Below are positions 44,600 through 53,045 of a stretch of DNA of 64,000 bases, one piece after another. The stretch is from CAXMST01 sp963700785 (GTDB lineage Bacteria > Actinomycetota > Thermoleophilia > Solirubrobacterales > 70-9), in NCBI GenBank assembly GCA_963700785.1, contig CAVOYZ010000016.1, positions 32,003-96,002 of the forward strand, written 5' to 3'. Each line of letters starts with the position of its first letter. Position 1 is the first letter of the stretch. The translations under genes and the position numbers were made by a program. The notes below the pieces were generated by a model. The model was not told the origin of the DNA. It was given only the letters and a program-made list of their open reading frames with translations, and made no database searches.

Positions 44600-45703
44600 T
44601 CAGACGACGAACTTGCCGTCCTCCTGCAGGGTCTCGCCGTCGACCGTGATCCTGCCCCCGCGGCGCAGGTCGCAGATCATGTCCCAGTGGATCGCCGAGT
44701 CGTTGACGCCGCCGGTGTCCGGGTAGCTCTTGCCGACCGCGAGGTGGACGGTGCCGCCGATCTTCTCGTCGAGCAGGATCTCGCCGGTGCCCCGGGAGAT
44801 CCCGTAGTTGGTGCCGATCCCGAGCTCGCCCAGCCGGCGCGCGCCCTGGTCGGTGTCGAGCATCTCCAGCAGGAACTCCTCACCGCGCTCAGCCGAGGCG
44901 TCCACCACCTCGCCGCCGGCGAACCGGAAGCGCACCCCCGCGACCTCGCGTCCCGCGTAGGTGGCCGGCAGGTGGTAGGTGATCTCGCCCTCGGCCGAAT
45001 CCTCGACCGGGCCGGTGAAGAACTCACCGTCGGGCATGTTGTGGGTGCCGTCGGCGGCGATGAACCGCCGGCCGGCGACGTTCAGCTTGAGGTCGGTTCC
45101 CGGACCTTCGATGTGGACCTCCTCCCGGCCCTCGATCCACTCGGCGAGCCGGTGGGTCTCGCGCGATGCAGCCGTCCACGCCGCGATCGGATCCTCAGCG
45201 TCCGCGAGACAGGCTCGGAAGTAGAAGCCCTCGTAGTCGTCGAGGCTCATCCCGGCCCCCGACGCATATGCATTGGTCGGGAAGATCGTCAGCGCCCAGC
45301 GATGCTCGCCGCTCGCCGCTCGCTCCATCATCGATGCCATCAGCGGCGCCATCGCCTTCTGTCGCAGCGTCTGCCTCGAGGCCTCGACGCCCGACATCTC
45401 GCGGGTGTTCTGCGACGCCATCAGGCGGATCCGGACGTCGGCCTGCTCGGCGATCCAGCGGCTGGGCGGGGAGACCCACTGGATCTGCTCGTCGCTGGCG
45501 TGCTCGAAGAAGATCGCCGCCGCACCGTCGGGCTCCATGTTGATGATCGGGTGTCCCCCAGCCTTCAGCACCCGCTCGTAGACCGCGCGAACCAGCGGCT
45601 CGGCCGCCGCCGGCCCCTCGATCACGCAGACGTCCCCCGCCGCGACCGCGGTCGAGTGCTCGACGAGGATCCGGGCGAGGCCCTCGACCCTGGGGTCCCT
45701 CAC
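44600..45703 (-). CDS. M29-family aminopeptidase
   Basis: A 367-residue thermophilic-type metallo-aminopeptidase (AmpS/AmpT family). Conserved blocks include DVCVIEGPAAAEPLVRAVYE, VRIRLMASQNTREMSGV, the metal region around GVRFRFAGGEVVDASAE (Glu ligand), and the terminal IGTNYGISRGTGEILLDEKI with SAIHWDMICDL, the His/Asp ligands. It removes N-terminal residues of peptides in the cytoplasm. The GTG start overlaps the pdxT stop (GTGA), linking it to the vitamin B6 genes, though no functional tie is known. Confidence 0.9.
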   Translation of the reverse strand: MRDPRVEGLARILVEHSTAVAAGDVCVIEGPAAAEPLVRAVYERVLKAGGHPIINMEPDGAAAIFFEHASDEQIQWVSPPSRWIAEQADVRIRLMASQNTREMSGVEASRQTLRQKAMAPLMASMMERAASGEHRWALTIFPTNAYASGAGMSLDDYEGFYFRACLADAEDPIAAWTAASRETHRLAEWIEGREEVHIEGPGTDLKLNVAGRRFIAADGTHNMPDGEFFTGPVEDSAEGEITYHLPATYAGREVAGVRFRFAGGEVVDASAERGEEFLLEMLDTDQGARRLGELGIGTNYGISRGTGEILLDEKIGGTVHLAVGKSYPDTGGVNDSAIHWDMICDLRRGGRITVDGETLQEDGKFVV

Positions 45704-46314
45704 CGGCCGGCCCCCTGCTCCTCGCCGCGGGCGAGCCGCTCGCGGACCCCGGTCGCCAGCGCCATCAGCAGCGCGTGCAGGCGCGAGTCCTCGGTCAGCT
45801 CGGGGTGGAAGCTGCATGCCAGCACGTTCTCCTCCCGGATCGCCACCGGGTGGGCCTGCCACTCGGAGAGGACCTCGACCCCCGGCCCGCGGTCCTCGAT
45901 CCACGGAGCGCGAATGAACACCGCTCGCAGCGGCTCGGGGCCGATGCCCTCGACCGCGAGATCGGTCTCGAAGCTCTGCAGCTGACGCCCGAAAGCGTTG
46001 CGGCGGGCGCGTGCGTCGATCAGCCCGAGGTGATCGCGGTCGCAGATGATCATCCCGGCGCAGGTGCCGAGCACCGGCCTACCCGAGGCGGCGAGCGCGC
46101 GGATCGGCTCGGCCAGCCGGTCACGCTCGATCGCCCTCTCGATCGTCGTGCTCTCGCCCCCGGGGATGATCAGCCCGTCGAGCCCGGCGAAGTCGGCCGG
46201 CGTGCGGACCTCGACCGGATCGGCGTCGAGCGACGCGAGCATCAGCGAATGCGCGGCGAAGTCGCCCTGGCTGGCGAGGACCCCGATCCGCAGGGCGGCG
46301 GCTCCGCCCGCCAC
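45700..46314 (-). CDS. pdxT: Pyridoxal 5'-phosphate synthase glutaminase subunit
   Basis: Class I glutamine amidotransferase that hands ammonia to PdxS. The 204-residue protein has IGVLASQGDFAAH at the start, IIPGGESTTI, the nucleophile in GTCAGMII (Cys about 84), and ACSFHPELTED with the catalytic His and Glu. The GTG start shares one base with the pdxS stop (TAGTG). Normal length. Confidence 0.96.
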   Translation of the reverse strand: MAGGAAALRIGVLASQGDFAAHSLMLASLDADPVEVRTPADFAGLDGLIIPGGESTTIERAIERDRLAEPIRALAASGRPVLGTCAGMIICDRDHLGLIDARARRNAFGRQLQSFETDLAVEGIGPEPLRAVFIRAPWIEDRGPGVEVLSEWQAHPVAIREENVLACSFHPELTEDSRLHALLMALATGVRERLARGEEQGAGR

Positions 46315-47201
46315 TACCAGCCGCGCTGCTGCAGCAGCTCTCCCTCGGCCGCGAGCTGGGCGATGTCGTCGCCCCGCATCGGCTCGCCGAGGTCGGTCGA
46401 AGCGGCGAGGACCCGCTCGGGGTCGTTGAAGTGCGTGGTCGCCTCGACGATCGCCTTCGCGCGGCGCTCGGGCTGCTCGGACTTGAAGATTCCGGAGCCG
46501 ACGAAGTTCCCCTGGGCGCCGAGCTGGATCGTCAGCGCGGCGTCAGCAGGAGTCGCGATTCCACCCGCGCAGAACAGCGGCACCGGCAACCAGCCCCGCG
46601 CGGCGACGTCGCGAACCACCTCGAGCGGCGCCCTGAGCTGCTTCGCCTCGCCGGCGAGCTCCTCCGGGCCGAGCTGGGAGAGCCTGCGGATTCCGCCGAC
46701 GATCCCGCGCAGGTGGCGGACGGCCTCGACGATGTTGCCGGTCCCGGCCTCGCCCTTCGAGCGGATCATCGCGGCGCCCTCGGCGATCCGGCGCAGCGCC
46801 TCGCCGAGATCGGTCGCCCCGCAGACAAACGGGACCTCGAACGCCCACTTGTCGATGTGGTGCGCCTCGTCGGCCGGTGTCAGCACCTCCGACTCGTCGA
46901 TGTAGTCGACCTCGAGCGCCTGCAGAACCTGCGCCTCGGCGAAGTGCCCGATCCGCGCCTTGGCCATCACCGGAATGCTGACCGCGGCCTTGATCTCCTC
47001 GATCATCCCGGGGTTCGACATCCGCGCGACGCCGCCCTCGGCGCGAATGTCGGCCGGGACCCGCTCGAGCGCCATCACCGCGCAGGCGCCCGATTCCTCC
47101 GCCACCCGCGCCTGCTCGGCGTCGACGACGTCCATGATCACGCCACCCTTGAGCATCTCTGCAAGCCCGGACTTGACGCGGAAGGTCGCGTGTTCTGCCA
47201 T
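46314..47201 (-). CDS. pdxS: Pyridoxal 5'-phosphate synthase subunit PdxS
   Basis: Lyase of 295 residues that builds PLP from ribose 5-phosphate, glyceraldehyde 3-phosphate and ammonia. Conserved parts: VKSGLAEMLKGGVIMDVVDA, ALERVPADIRAEGGVARMSN, PVMAKARIGHFAEAQVLQAL with a catalytic lysine, and GNFVGSGIFKSEQPERRAKA. The ATG stands six bases behind TATATT, so the pdxST-aminopeptidase message is probably leaderless. PLP made here serves enzymes such as the ThrC-like protein of this window. Confidence 0.97.
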   Translation of the reverse strand: MAEHATFRVKSGLAEMLKGGVIMDVVDAEQARVAEESGACAVMALERVPADIRAEGGVARMSNPGMIEEIKAAVSIPVMAKARIGHFAEAQVLQALEVDYIDESEVLTPADEAHHIDKWAFEVPFVCGATDLGEALRRIAEGAAMIRSKGEAGTGNIVEAVRHLRGIVGGIRRLSQLGPEELAGEAKQLRAPLEVVRDVAARGWLPVPLFCAGGIATPADAALTIQLGAQGNFVGSGIFKSEQPERRAKAIVEATTHFNDPERVLAASTDLGEPMRGDDIAQLAAEGELLQQRGW

Positions 47202-47207
47202 GGGCAA

Positions 47208-47213
47208 AATATA
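47208..47213 (-). promoter_or_regulatory. Candidate -10 box of pdxS
   Basis: TATATT on the minus strand, an AT-rich hexamer in GC-rich surroundings, followed by six bases and the pdxS ATG. No clear -35 is present. Confidence 0.55.
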
Positions 47214-47268
47214 GACGGGGGAGTCGGCGCGGACCCGCAGCCGCGAGCCGGCGGGGTCCGCCAACGGC

Positions 47269-47294
47269 GAGGGGCGGCATCGCTGCCGCCCCTC
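47269..47294. terminator. Perfect hairpin between rpiR and pdxS
   Basis: GAGGGGCGGCA and TGCCGCCCCTC form 11 perfect pairs around a four-base loop, 46 bases past the stop of the RpiR-type gene. It lacks a U-run but is well placed to end that transcript before the pdxS promoter. Confidence 0.6.
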
Positions 47295-47340
47295 GAACCG
47301 GTCCGTTTGCGGGTTGGTTGGGTGGTGAAGTCGGTGGCCG

Positions 47341-48240
47341 CTACTTCAGCTTGAAGGCGCGGATCCGGTCCTTGAAGGCCGCCTTGTCCCGAGCGTAGAC
47401 GCCGTAGGACAGCGCCTGCACGAGCGCCAGCAGCGCCGCTGTCGAGCGGGTGTAGGAGGGCGAATCGGAGGACCAGTAGAGCGTGTGCTCAGCGTGCTCG
47501 CCAACCTCGGACAGGGTCGCGTCGCTGATCGCGATCGTGCGCGCGCCGCGATGCCGGGCGAGCTTCATCGCTCTGACCACGAGCGGGTGGGCGCGGCCGG
47601 CCGAGAAGCAGACGACGAGCGTGTTCTCGTCGGTGTTGCCGAGCCGGGTGATCGACTCCTGCCGCGGCTGGGTCACGGTCTCGGCCCGGATGTCGAGCAG
47701 GGCGAGCATGTGCCGCAGGTACGAGGCGAAGAAGGCCATCTGGTCCATCGCGACGATCACGACGCGCTGAGCGGTCGCGAGCTCGCCGACGCAGGCGTCG
47801 ACCTCATCACGGGCGAGGCCGCGCACGGTGCTCTCGATGTTGGCGTGATCGGCCGCCAGCGCGGACTCGAACTCGGTGTGGTCGAAGTCGAACAGGGAGC
47901 CACCCGAGGAGATCGCGGCGCCGGTGCTGCCGACGCCGTGGCGGTACTCCTCGATCGCGGCCTGCTGGAGCTCCGGGTAGCCCTCGAAGCCGAGCGCCTG
48001 GGAGAAGCGGACCACGGTCGAGGACGACGTGCTGGCGCGGCGGGCCAGCTCCTCGGCGGTCTGGAACGCCGCCTCCTCGAGATGGTCGACTATGTAGCGG
48101 GCGACATCCTTCTGCGAGCGGCTGAACTCGTCGAAGCGCTCGGTGATGTAGCTCGAGAGGGTCTTTCCATTCCTGGCGTCCGTTCCGTTGGCGGTGGAGC
48201 TGGTCCGGCGGGCACGGGTCTTTGTAGCGGTCTTGCTCAT
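47341..48240 (-). CDS. RpiR/MurR-family transcriptional regulator (HTH + SIS)
   Basis: A 299-residue regulator. After a basic N-terminal tail comes the HTH-6 domain (RFDEFSRSQKDVARYIVDHL through AEELARRASTSSSTVVRFSQ, about 35-85), then a SIS sugar-phosphate-binding domain (VVIVAMDQMAFFASYLRHML, NTLVVCFSAGRAHPLVVRAM). It should sense a phosphosugar. The target is not evident; it is divergent from the M3 peptidase and precedes pdxS on the same strand. An ATG four codons upstream is an alternative start. Confidence 0.88.
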   Translation of the reverse strand: MSKTATKTRARRTSSTANGTDARNGKTLSSYITERFDEFSRSQKDVARYIVDHLEEAAFQTAEELARRASTSSSTVVRFSQALGFEGYPELQQAAIEEYRHGVGSTGAAISSGGSLFDFDHTEFESALAADHANIESTVRGLARDEVDACVGELATAQRVVIVAMDQMAFFASYLRHMLALLDIRAETVTQPRQESITRLGNTDENTLVVCFSAGRAHPLVVRAMKLARHRGARTIAISDATLSEVGEHAEHTLYWSSDSPSYTRSTAALLALVQALSYGVYARDKAAFKDRIRAFKLK

Positions 48241-48325
48241 CGGTGAGCACATTTCGCCCCACCGGCGCTTTTCCCTTCTGGCCGGCCCCGGCAACTTCGC
48301 TCACGGCCCGTTAGCTTGGCGGGTG

Positions 48326-50155
48326 ATGGCAACCGAAACCGAGACAGCCTGGGACCTCACGCACCTGATCGATCTCGAGGCCGCGGGCCTCGACGGCGGG
48401 GCCGCCGACGGCGAGCCCGAGGCCGCGGTGGCCGCCCTGCTCGACGAGGCCGATCGCCGGGCCGCGGCGTTCGCCGATCGCTACGAGGGCTCGGTCGGGG
48501 ATCTCGACGGCCCCGGTCTGCAGGCGGCGATGACAGGCCTGGCCGAGATCAGCGACCTGGTCGGCCGCGCGCTCAACTTCGCCCACCTCAGCTTCGCCGC
48601 CGACACCGCCGACCCGAAGATCGGTGCGCTGCTGCAGTCCTGCTCCGAGCGGGCGACGCGGATCAGCACCCGGCTGCTGTTCTTCGAGCTCGAGTGGGTG
48701 GCGATCGACGACGAGCGTGCCGAGCAGCTGCTCGAGACCGAGGGGCTCGACTTCTGCCGGCACCACCTGCGCCTCGAGCGGCGCTACCGCCCACACCTGC
48801 TCAGCGCGCCGGAGGAACGAATCATCTCCGAGCTGTCGGTCACCGGCGCCGGCGCCTGGGGCCGGCTGTTCGACGAGCTCACCTCGTCGATCACGGTCGA
48901 GCTGCCCGGCGCCGACGCTGCGACGACGCTCGACCAGGCTCTGTCGAACCTGTTCAACCCCGAGCGCGAGGTCCGCAGGGGGACGGCGGAGGCGGTTACG
49001 AGCGCGCTCGAGCCGGGGCTGAGAACGCGGGCCTACGTGTTCAACACGCTGCTGCAGGACAAGTCGGTCAAGGATCGGCTGCGCAGCTATCCGCACTGGC
49101 TGGCGACGCGCAACCTCTCGAACGAGGCATCCGACGAATCCGTGCAGGCGCTGATCGACGCGGTCAAGGCCCGCTATGAGCTGCCGCGGCGCTGGTACCG
49201 GACCAAGGCGAGGCTGCTCGGGCTGGAGCGGCTCGCGGACTACGATCGGATGGCGGCGGTCGGCGCCGACGACACCGAGATCGGCTGGGAGGACGGCCGC
49301 GAGATCGTGCTCGACACGTTCGGCTCGGTCTCCAAGTCGATGCAGCAGGTCGCGAACCGGTTCCTGACCGAGGGCTGGATCGACGCCCCACCCCGCGAGT
49401 CGAAGCGGGGCGGCGCCTTCAGCGCCTCAACCGTCCCCAGCGTGCACCCCTACGTGATGCTCAACTGGACGAACCGGCGACGGGACGTGACCACCCTCGC
49501 GCACGAGCTCGGACACGGCATCCACCAGTACCTGGCCCGTGAGCAGGGGGTCTTTCACCAGTCGACGCCGTTGACGGTGGCCGAGACCGCGTCGGTGTTC
49601 GCCGAGGAGCTGGTCTTCGGGCGCCTGCTCGAGGGCACCACCGAGCCGGGGGCGCGCCTTGGCCTGCTCGCCGAGGCGATCGAGGGTCAGATCGCGACGG
49701 TCTTCCGGCAGGTGGCGATGAACCAGTTCGAGGATCGCGTCCACAGCTCGCGCCGCGATCAGGGAGAGCTCTCGATCGACCGCTTCGGCGAGCTCTGGAT
49801 CGAGACGCAGACGGAGCTGCTCGGCGACTCGGTCGAGCTCACCGACGGCTACCGATCGTGGTGGAGCTACGTGCCGCACTTCATCGGCTCGCCCGGGTAC
49901 GTCTACGCGTACGCCTACGGCCAGCTGCTGGCGCTCAGCGTCTATCGCCTCTACACCGAGCGCGGCGAGGAGATCGTCCCCGGGTACCTGGAGATGCTCA
50001 GCGCCGGCGGCTCGCGCTCCCCCGAGGAACTGGGTGAGCTGGTCGGCGTCGACCTCCGCGACCCCGGCTTCTGGGACCGGGGCCTGGACCTGGTCTCCGA
50101 GCAGCTCGATGCCGCCGAGTCGGCCGCCGACGCGGTGCTCGCCGCGCGCGGCTGA
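48326..50155 (+). CDS. pepF: M3-family oligoendopeptidase (PepF-like)
   Basis: Zinc oligopeptidase of 609 residues. The HExxH motif is in TTLAHELGHGIHQYL (about 392-396), with the third ligand Glu in TVAETASVFAEELVF about 25 residues later, and the C-terminal substrate-binding GSPGYVYAYAYGQLLALSVY. The N-terminal half is helical, as in oligoendopeptidase F. It degrades short peptides in the cytoplasm. The ATG is chosen; a GTG one codon upstream is six bases behind TTAGCT and could be the true leaderless start. Confidence 0.93.
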   Translation: MATETETAWDLTHLIDLEAAGLDGGAADGEPEAAVAALLDEADRRAAAFADRYEGSVGDLDGPGLQAAMTGLAEISDLVGRALNFAHLSFAADTADPKIGALLQSCSERATRISTRLLFFELEWVAIDDERAEQLLETEGLDFCRHHLRLERRYRPHLLSAPEERIISELSVTGAGAWGRLFDELTSSITVELPGADAATTLDQALSNLFNPEREVRRGTAEAVTSALEPGLRTRAYVFNTLLQDKSVKDRLRSYPHWLATRNLSNEASDESVQALIDAVKARYELPRRWYRTKARLLGLERLADYDRMAAVGADDTEIGWEDGREIVLDTFGSVSKSMQQVANRFLTEGWIDAPPRESKRGGAFSASTVPSVHPYVMLNWTNRRRDVTTLAHELGHGIHQYLAREQGVFHQSTPLTVAETASVFAEELVFGRLLEGTTEPGARLGLLAEAIEGQIATVFRQVAMNQFEDRVHSSRRDQGELSIDRFGELWIETQTELLGDSVELTDGYRSWWSYVPHFIGSPGYVYAYAYGQLLALSVYRLYTERGEEIVPGYLEMLSAGGSRSPEELGELVGVDLRDPGFWDRGLDLVSEQLDAAESAADAVLAARG

Positions 50156-50158
50156 GCT

Positions 50159-50425
50159 TCAGTCGTCGGCCAGGTAATCGATGTAGAGCGGCCGCAGCAG
50201 CTCGGCCGTCTCGCCGCGCCCGGCGTCAGTGATGTCGTCGACGTGAGCCATCGTGCTCTGCAGGTCGGCGTTCGCCTTGTCGTACTCCCCCGCCCCCGCC
50301 TCGGCGATCGGCAGGGCCTCGAGCAGGCCCCAGAAGAACTTCACATCGAGGTGCTTGACGGCGCGACGCACCGCGAGGTCGTGGAGATGCTCGCCGCTCA
50401 TCTTGTCGAGCTCGGCCCGGTTCAT
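50159..50425 (-). CDS. Conserved small protein, unknown function
   Basis: An 88-residue, mostly helical, acidic protein beginning MNRAELDKMSGEHLHDLAVR with a central DVKFFWGLLEALPIAEAGAG and ending LLRPLYIDYLADD. No family is recognised and no membrane segment is seen. The ATG stands seven bases behind TAGGCT. Codon use looks like that of its neighbours and it fills the gap to the convergent M3 peptidase closely, so it is probably real. Confidence 0.65.
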   Translation of the reverse strand: MNRAELDKMSGEHLHDLAVRRAVKHLDVKFFWGLLEALPIAEAGAGEYDKANADLQSTMAHVDDITDAGRGETAELLRPLYIDYLADD

Positions 50426-50482
50426 CGGCGCAAGCCTACTGATCGCCGCCGCTGCGGCCGGGCGGTCGAACGGTCGGTCGGC

Positions 50483-51926
50483 TCACGCCGACGCGAACTG
50501 CCCGTGAAAGCCGAACGGAATGTGATGCGGAGCCTCGGCCCGGGCGATCTCGCTCAGGTCCGCGGCGTCGAGCACGAGCAGGAAGGACCGTTCGGAGCGG
50601 GAGTCGAGCACGACCGAGAGCAGAACGCCATCGTCCTCCTCGCCGGCGCCGGGCCGGGCGACGAACACCGGCTCGCCCGGATAGCACCCGGCCTCGCTCC
50701 AGGCGCTGGTCGTCCGTTGCTCGAGATCGCCGCGGACGATCCGCTCGAGCCAGCCTGACCCGCCGACGCCGACCCCCCACACGTACCGGTACGGGCGCTC
50801 GTTGCAGCGGCCGTAGTTGATCCTGGCGAGCTCGAGGTCGTCGTCGAGCATCGTCTCCGACTCAATCGCCTGCTCGGCGGGGCGGATCCTGACCCGGCGC
50901 AGCGTCGCCCGCTGGACGCCTCGGCCCGAGCGCAGCCGATCGAGGTAGAGGTCCTCGATCAACGAGGGGTCCGGGTAGACGGTCATGTCGATCACCACCT
51001 CGCCCCGCTCCGGATCGTCGTAGGCGTTGACGTGGTGGAAGGCGAAGAAAGGATCGGTGATGAACGGCCCGATCGGATCGCCGCTCTCGCGATCGATCAG
51101 CGTGATCCGCGTGCCCCGCTCCGGCCGCCATCGGTAGTTCTCGATGTAGGGCCGCCGGGCTCCGGCGAGGCGCAACGGATTGACCGTGAACGGGAACTCG
51201 GCCAGCACGATGTAGCGCTCGCTGAGGCCGAAGGAGTGCATGTAGGCCGGCTGATCGGCGCGGACGGAGGCGATCACGCGGGGCTGCTCGGCATCCGGCT
51301 CGAGCAGGTAGAAGCGGTACTGGTTGCGCGGCCCGAGCCGCGCCGCGTAGTTGAGCATCCCACCGGTCTCCCGGTCGAGGTGCGGGTGCGCGGTGGTCAA
51401 CAGTCCCGGGCACCTCGTAGGCGACTCCGGCCGACTGCAGCGTCTCGGCGTCGAACTCGACCGGCAGCGGTGTCTCGGTCATCGCGATGAATCGCTCCCC
51501 GAGCTGGGCGAGGTTGATGTTGCAGTTGTCGGAGAGCTTCGGGCTGAAGATCGCCATCGCCCGGCCGAACAACGTCCGGCAGGGGTCGGTGGCGAACTCC
51601 GAGTAGCCGATCTCACCGCGCTCGGTGGCCGCGAACGCCTTCGTCCGGAGGAAGCGGCTCGCATACGACACGACCCCGTCGCCGAACCCGAAACGATGAA
51701 GCATCGCCTGCCCGTCGAACCAGTGCCGGAACGACCGATCGCCCGCTTCGAAGCGCGCCGGGCCGGTGCGGATCAGCGAGCCCTGGAGCCACCCGGGGAG
51801 GTTGCCGCGCAGCGGCAACTCGCCGACGCGAACCTCGTGCTCGCGCCCCAGCGACTCGAACCCCTTCGCGTAGCCGGCCTCGACCTGACCGGCGGTCGCT
51901 TGCGGCTCGGCGACGGACCTCTCCAT
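50483..51926 (-). pseudogene. Carotenoid cleavage oxygenase, apparent +1 frameshift
   Basis: Non-heme iron dioxygenase family (RPE65/apocarotenoid oxygenase). The N-terminal part reads GNLPGWLQGSLIRTGPARFE and HWFDGQAMLHRFGF, then DNCNINLAQLGERFIAMTET, up to GVAYEVPG. The frame breaks near 51400-51410, after which LLTTAHPHLDRETGG, YMHSFGLSERYIVLAEFPF, AFHHVNAYDD and the terminal PFGFHGQFASA continue in the next frame; these carry the four iron-binding histidines. One base must be removed to give about 480 residues, the family length. All motifs are intact, so a sequence error is plausible. TAACCT stands six bases before the ATG. Confidence 0.85.
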
Positions 51927-51964
51927 TCGCCGAGGTTACTCCGATCGGACCCGCCGGCCCTGCG

Positions 51965-52723
51965 TCAGAGCCCGCTGAGCCCGTTGGCCGCGCTGAGCAG
52001 CGCGATCGCGGTGATCGCGATCACGACGAATCGCTCGAAGGTCTCGCGATCGATCCGATCGAGCACCCTTCCCCCGACGGCGTAGCCCAGCGGAACGCCG
52101 AGAATCGCGCCGCCCAGCGCCCTTCCCCACTCGCCCGAGATCTGCGGCGAATCGAGCGCCACGACGACGGCGATCGTCAGCAGGTTCATCGCGACGAAGA
52201 CCACGGCCAGCGTGTGCCGCATCTGGTTCGGGCTCGCACCGACCGATCGCAGCCAGATCGCCACGGGAGGGCCGCCGGTGGAGACGGAGGCGTTGAGGGC
52301 GCCGGCCAGAAAGCCGGATGGGACCGCGGCGGGCCGAAAGCCGAACTCCCGCTCGGCGCGGCTCGTCCCTTCCCGGCCCCGCTCCTGGGCGGCGACGAAG
52401 GCGAGCACCACGACCCCGACCGCGATCTGCAAATAGGCCTTGTCGAGCAGGCCGAGCAGCACCGCGCCCAACAGCACCCCCGGAACCATCGACAGGAGCA
52501 GACCCAGCGACGCCCGACGGTCGAGCGCGAGGTGGCCGCGCTCGCCGAGCAGCATCAGGACGCTGAGGGTCGTCGCCGCCGTCAGCGTGCAGAGCACTGC
52601 CTGCTCGGGATCGAGCAGCAGAAACATCACCGGGGAGAGGAACAGCGCGATGCCGAAGCCGACCGTGGTCTGGGCGATGCTCCCGAGCAGCGAGGCTGCG
52701 AGGGTGACGACGATCGCGGTCAT
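51965..52723 (-). CDS. TSUP-family (TauE/SafE) anion permease
   Basis: A 252-residue membrane protein with seven or eight hydrophobic helices. It shows the TSUP pattern: an early QTTVGFGIALFLSPVMFLL, a LSMVPGVLLGAVLLGLL turn and a second-half repeat GFLAGALNASVSTGGPPVAIW, where the family has its conserved G-G-P-P. Members export or import sulfite, sulfoacetate or related sulfur anions; the substrate is not evident. A GTG four codons upstream is an alternative start. A separate unit from the LapA-like gene 33 bases upstream is likely. Confidence 0.87.
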   Translation of the reverse strand: MTAIVVTLAASLLGSIAQTTVGFGIALFLSPVMFLLLDPEQAVLCTLTAATTLSVLMLLGERGHLALDRRASLGLLLSMVPGVLLGAVLLGLLDKAYLQIAVGVVVLAFVAAQERGREGTSRAEREFGFRPAAVPSGFLAGALNASVSTGGPPVAIWLRSVGASPNQMRHTLAVVFVAMNLLTIAVVVALDSPQISGEWGRALGGAILGVPLGYAVGGRVLDRIDRETFERFVVIAITAIALLSAANGLSGL

Positions 52724-52756
52724 CGGCGCGCCCACGCCGCGCGGGGACGGCGGGGG

Positions 52757-52990
52757 TTAGTCCTTGCCCCGGCCGCGGACCCGCGGCAGCAACCAGCCGA
52801 CGAGCGCACCGAGCAGGCCGGCAATCAGGAGCGCGAAGACCAGCGGGACGTTCGCCGTCGTGACGATGAAGTCGACCTCGACCTTCTGGGTGTTGAGCAG
52901 CACGAACAGCAACAGCAGGCCCAGGGCGATGGCGGCGGCCCACTGCTTTGCGGTGAAGCCCTGCTCACCCTTCTGCGCGCGATCGGCCAC
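52757..52990 (-). CDS. LapA-like (DUF1049) small membrane protein
   Basis: A 77-residue protein with two membrane helices, AAAIALGLLLLFVLLNTQKV and a C-terminal PLVFALLIAGLLGALVGWLL followed by RVRGRGKD. The LNTQKVEVDFI connector is the hallmark of DUF1049/LapA_dom proteins, linked in enterobacteria to lipopolysaccharide assembly; in this lineage its role is unknown. The GTG start follows TAGTTT by six bases, suggesting a leaderless mRNA. Confidence 0.78.
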   Translation of the reverse strand: MADRAQKGEQGFTAKQWAAAIALGLLLLFVLLNTQKVEVDFIVTTANVPLVFALLIAGLLGALVGWLLPRVRGRGKD

Positions 52991-53045
52991 GTTCTCAAAC
53001 TAACCGAAATCGACGTTGCCCAGCACGGCGATCGGGGGACGGGCC

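Noticed and set aside
47341..48240. RpiR-family protein as regulator of pdxS
   Set aside because: It is upstream on the same strand, but a hairpin and a separate pdxS promoter lie between. No operator was found, so the link is only positional.
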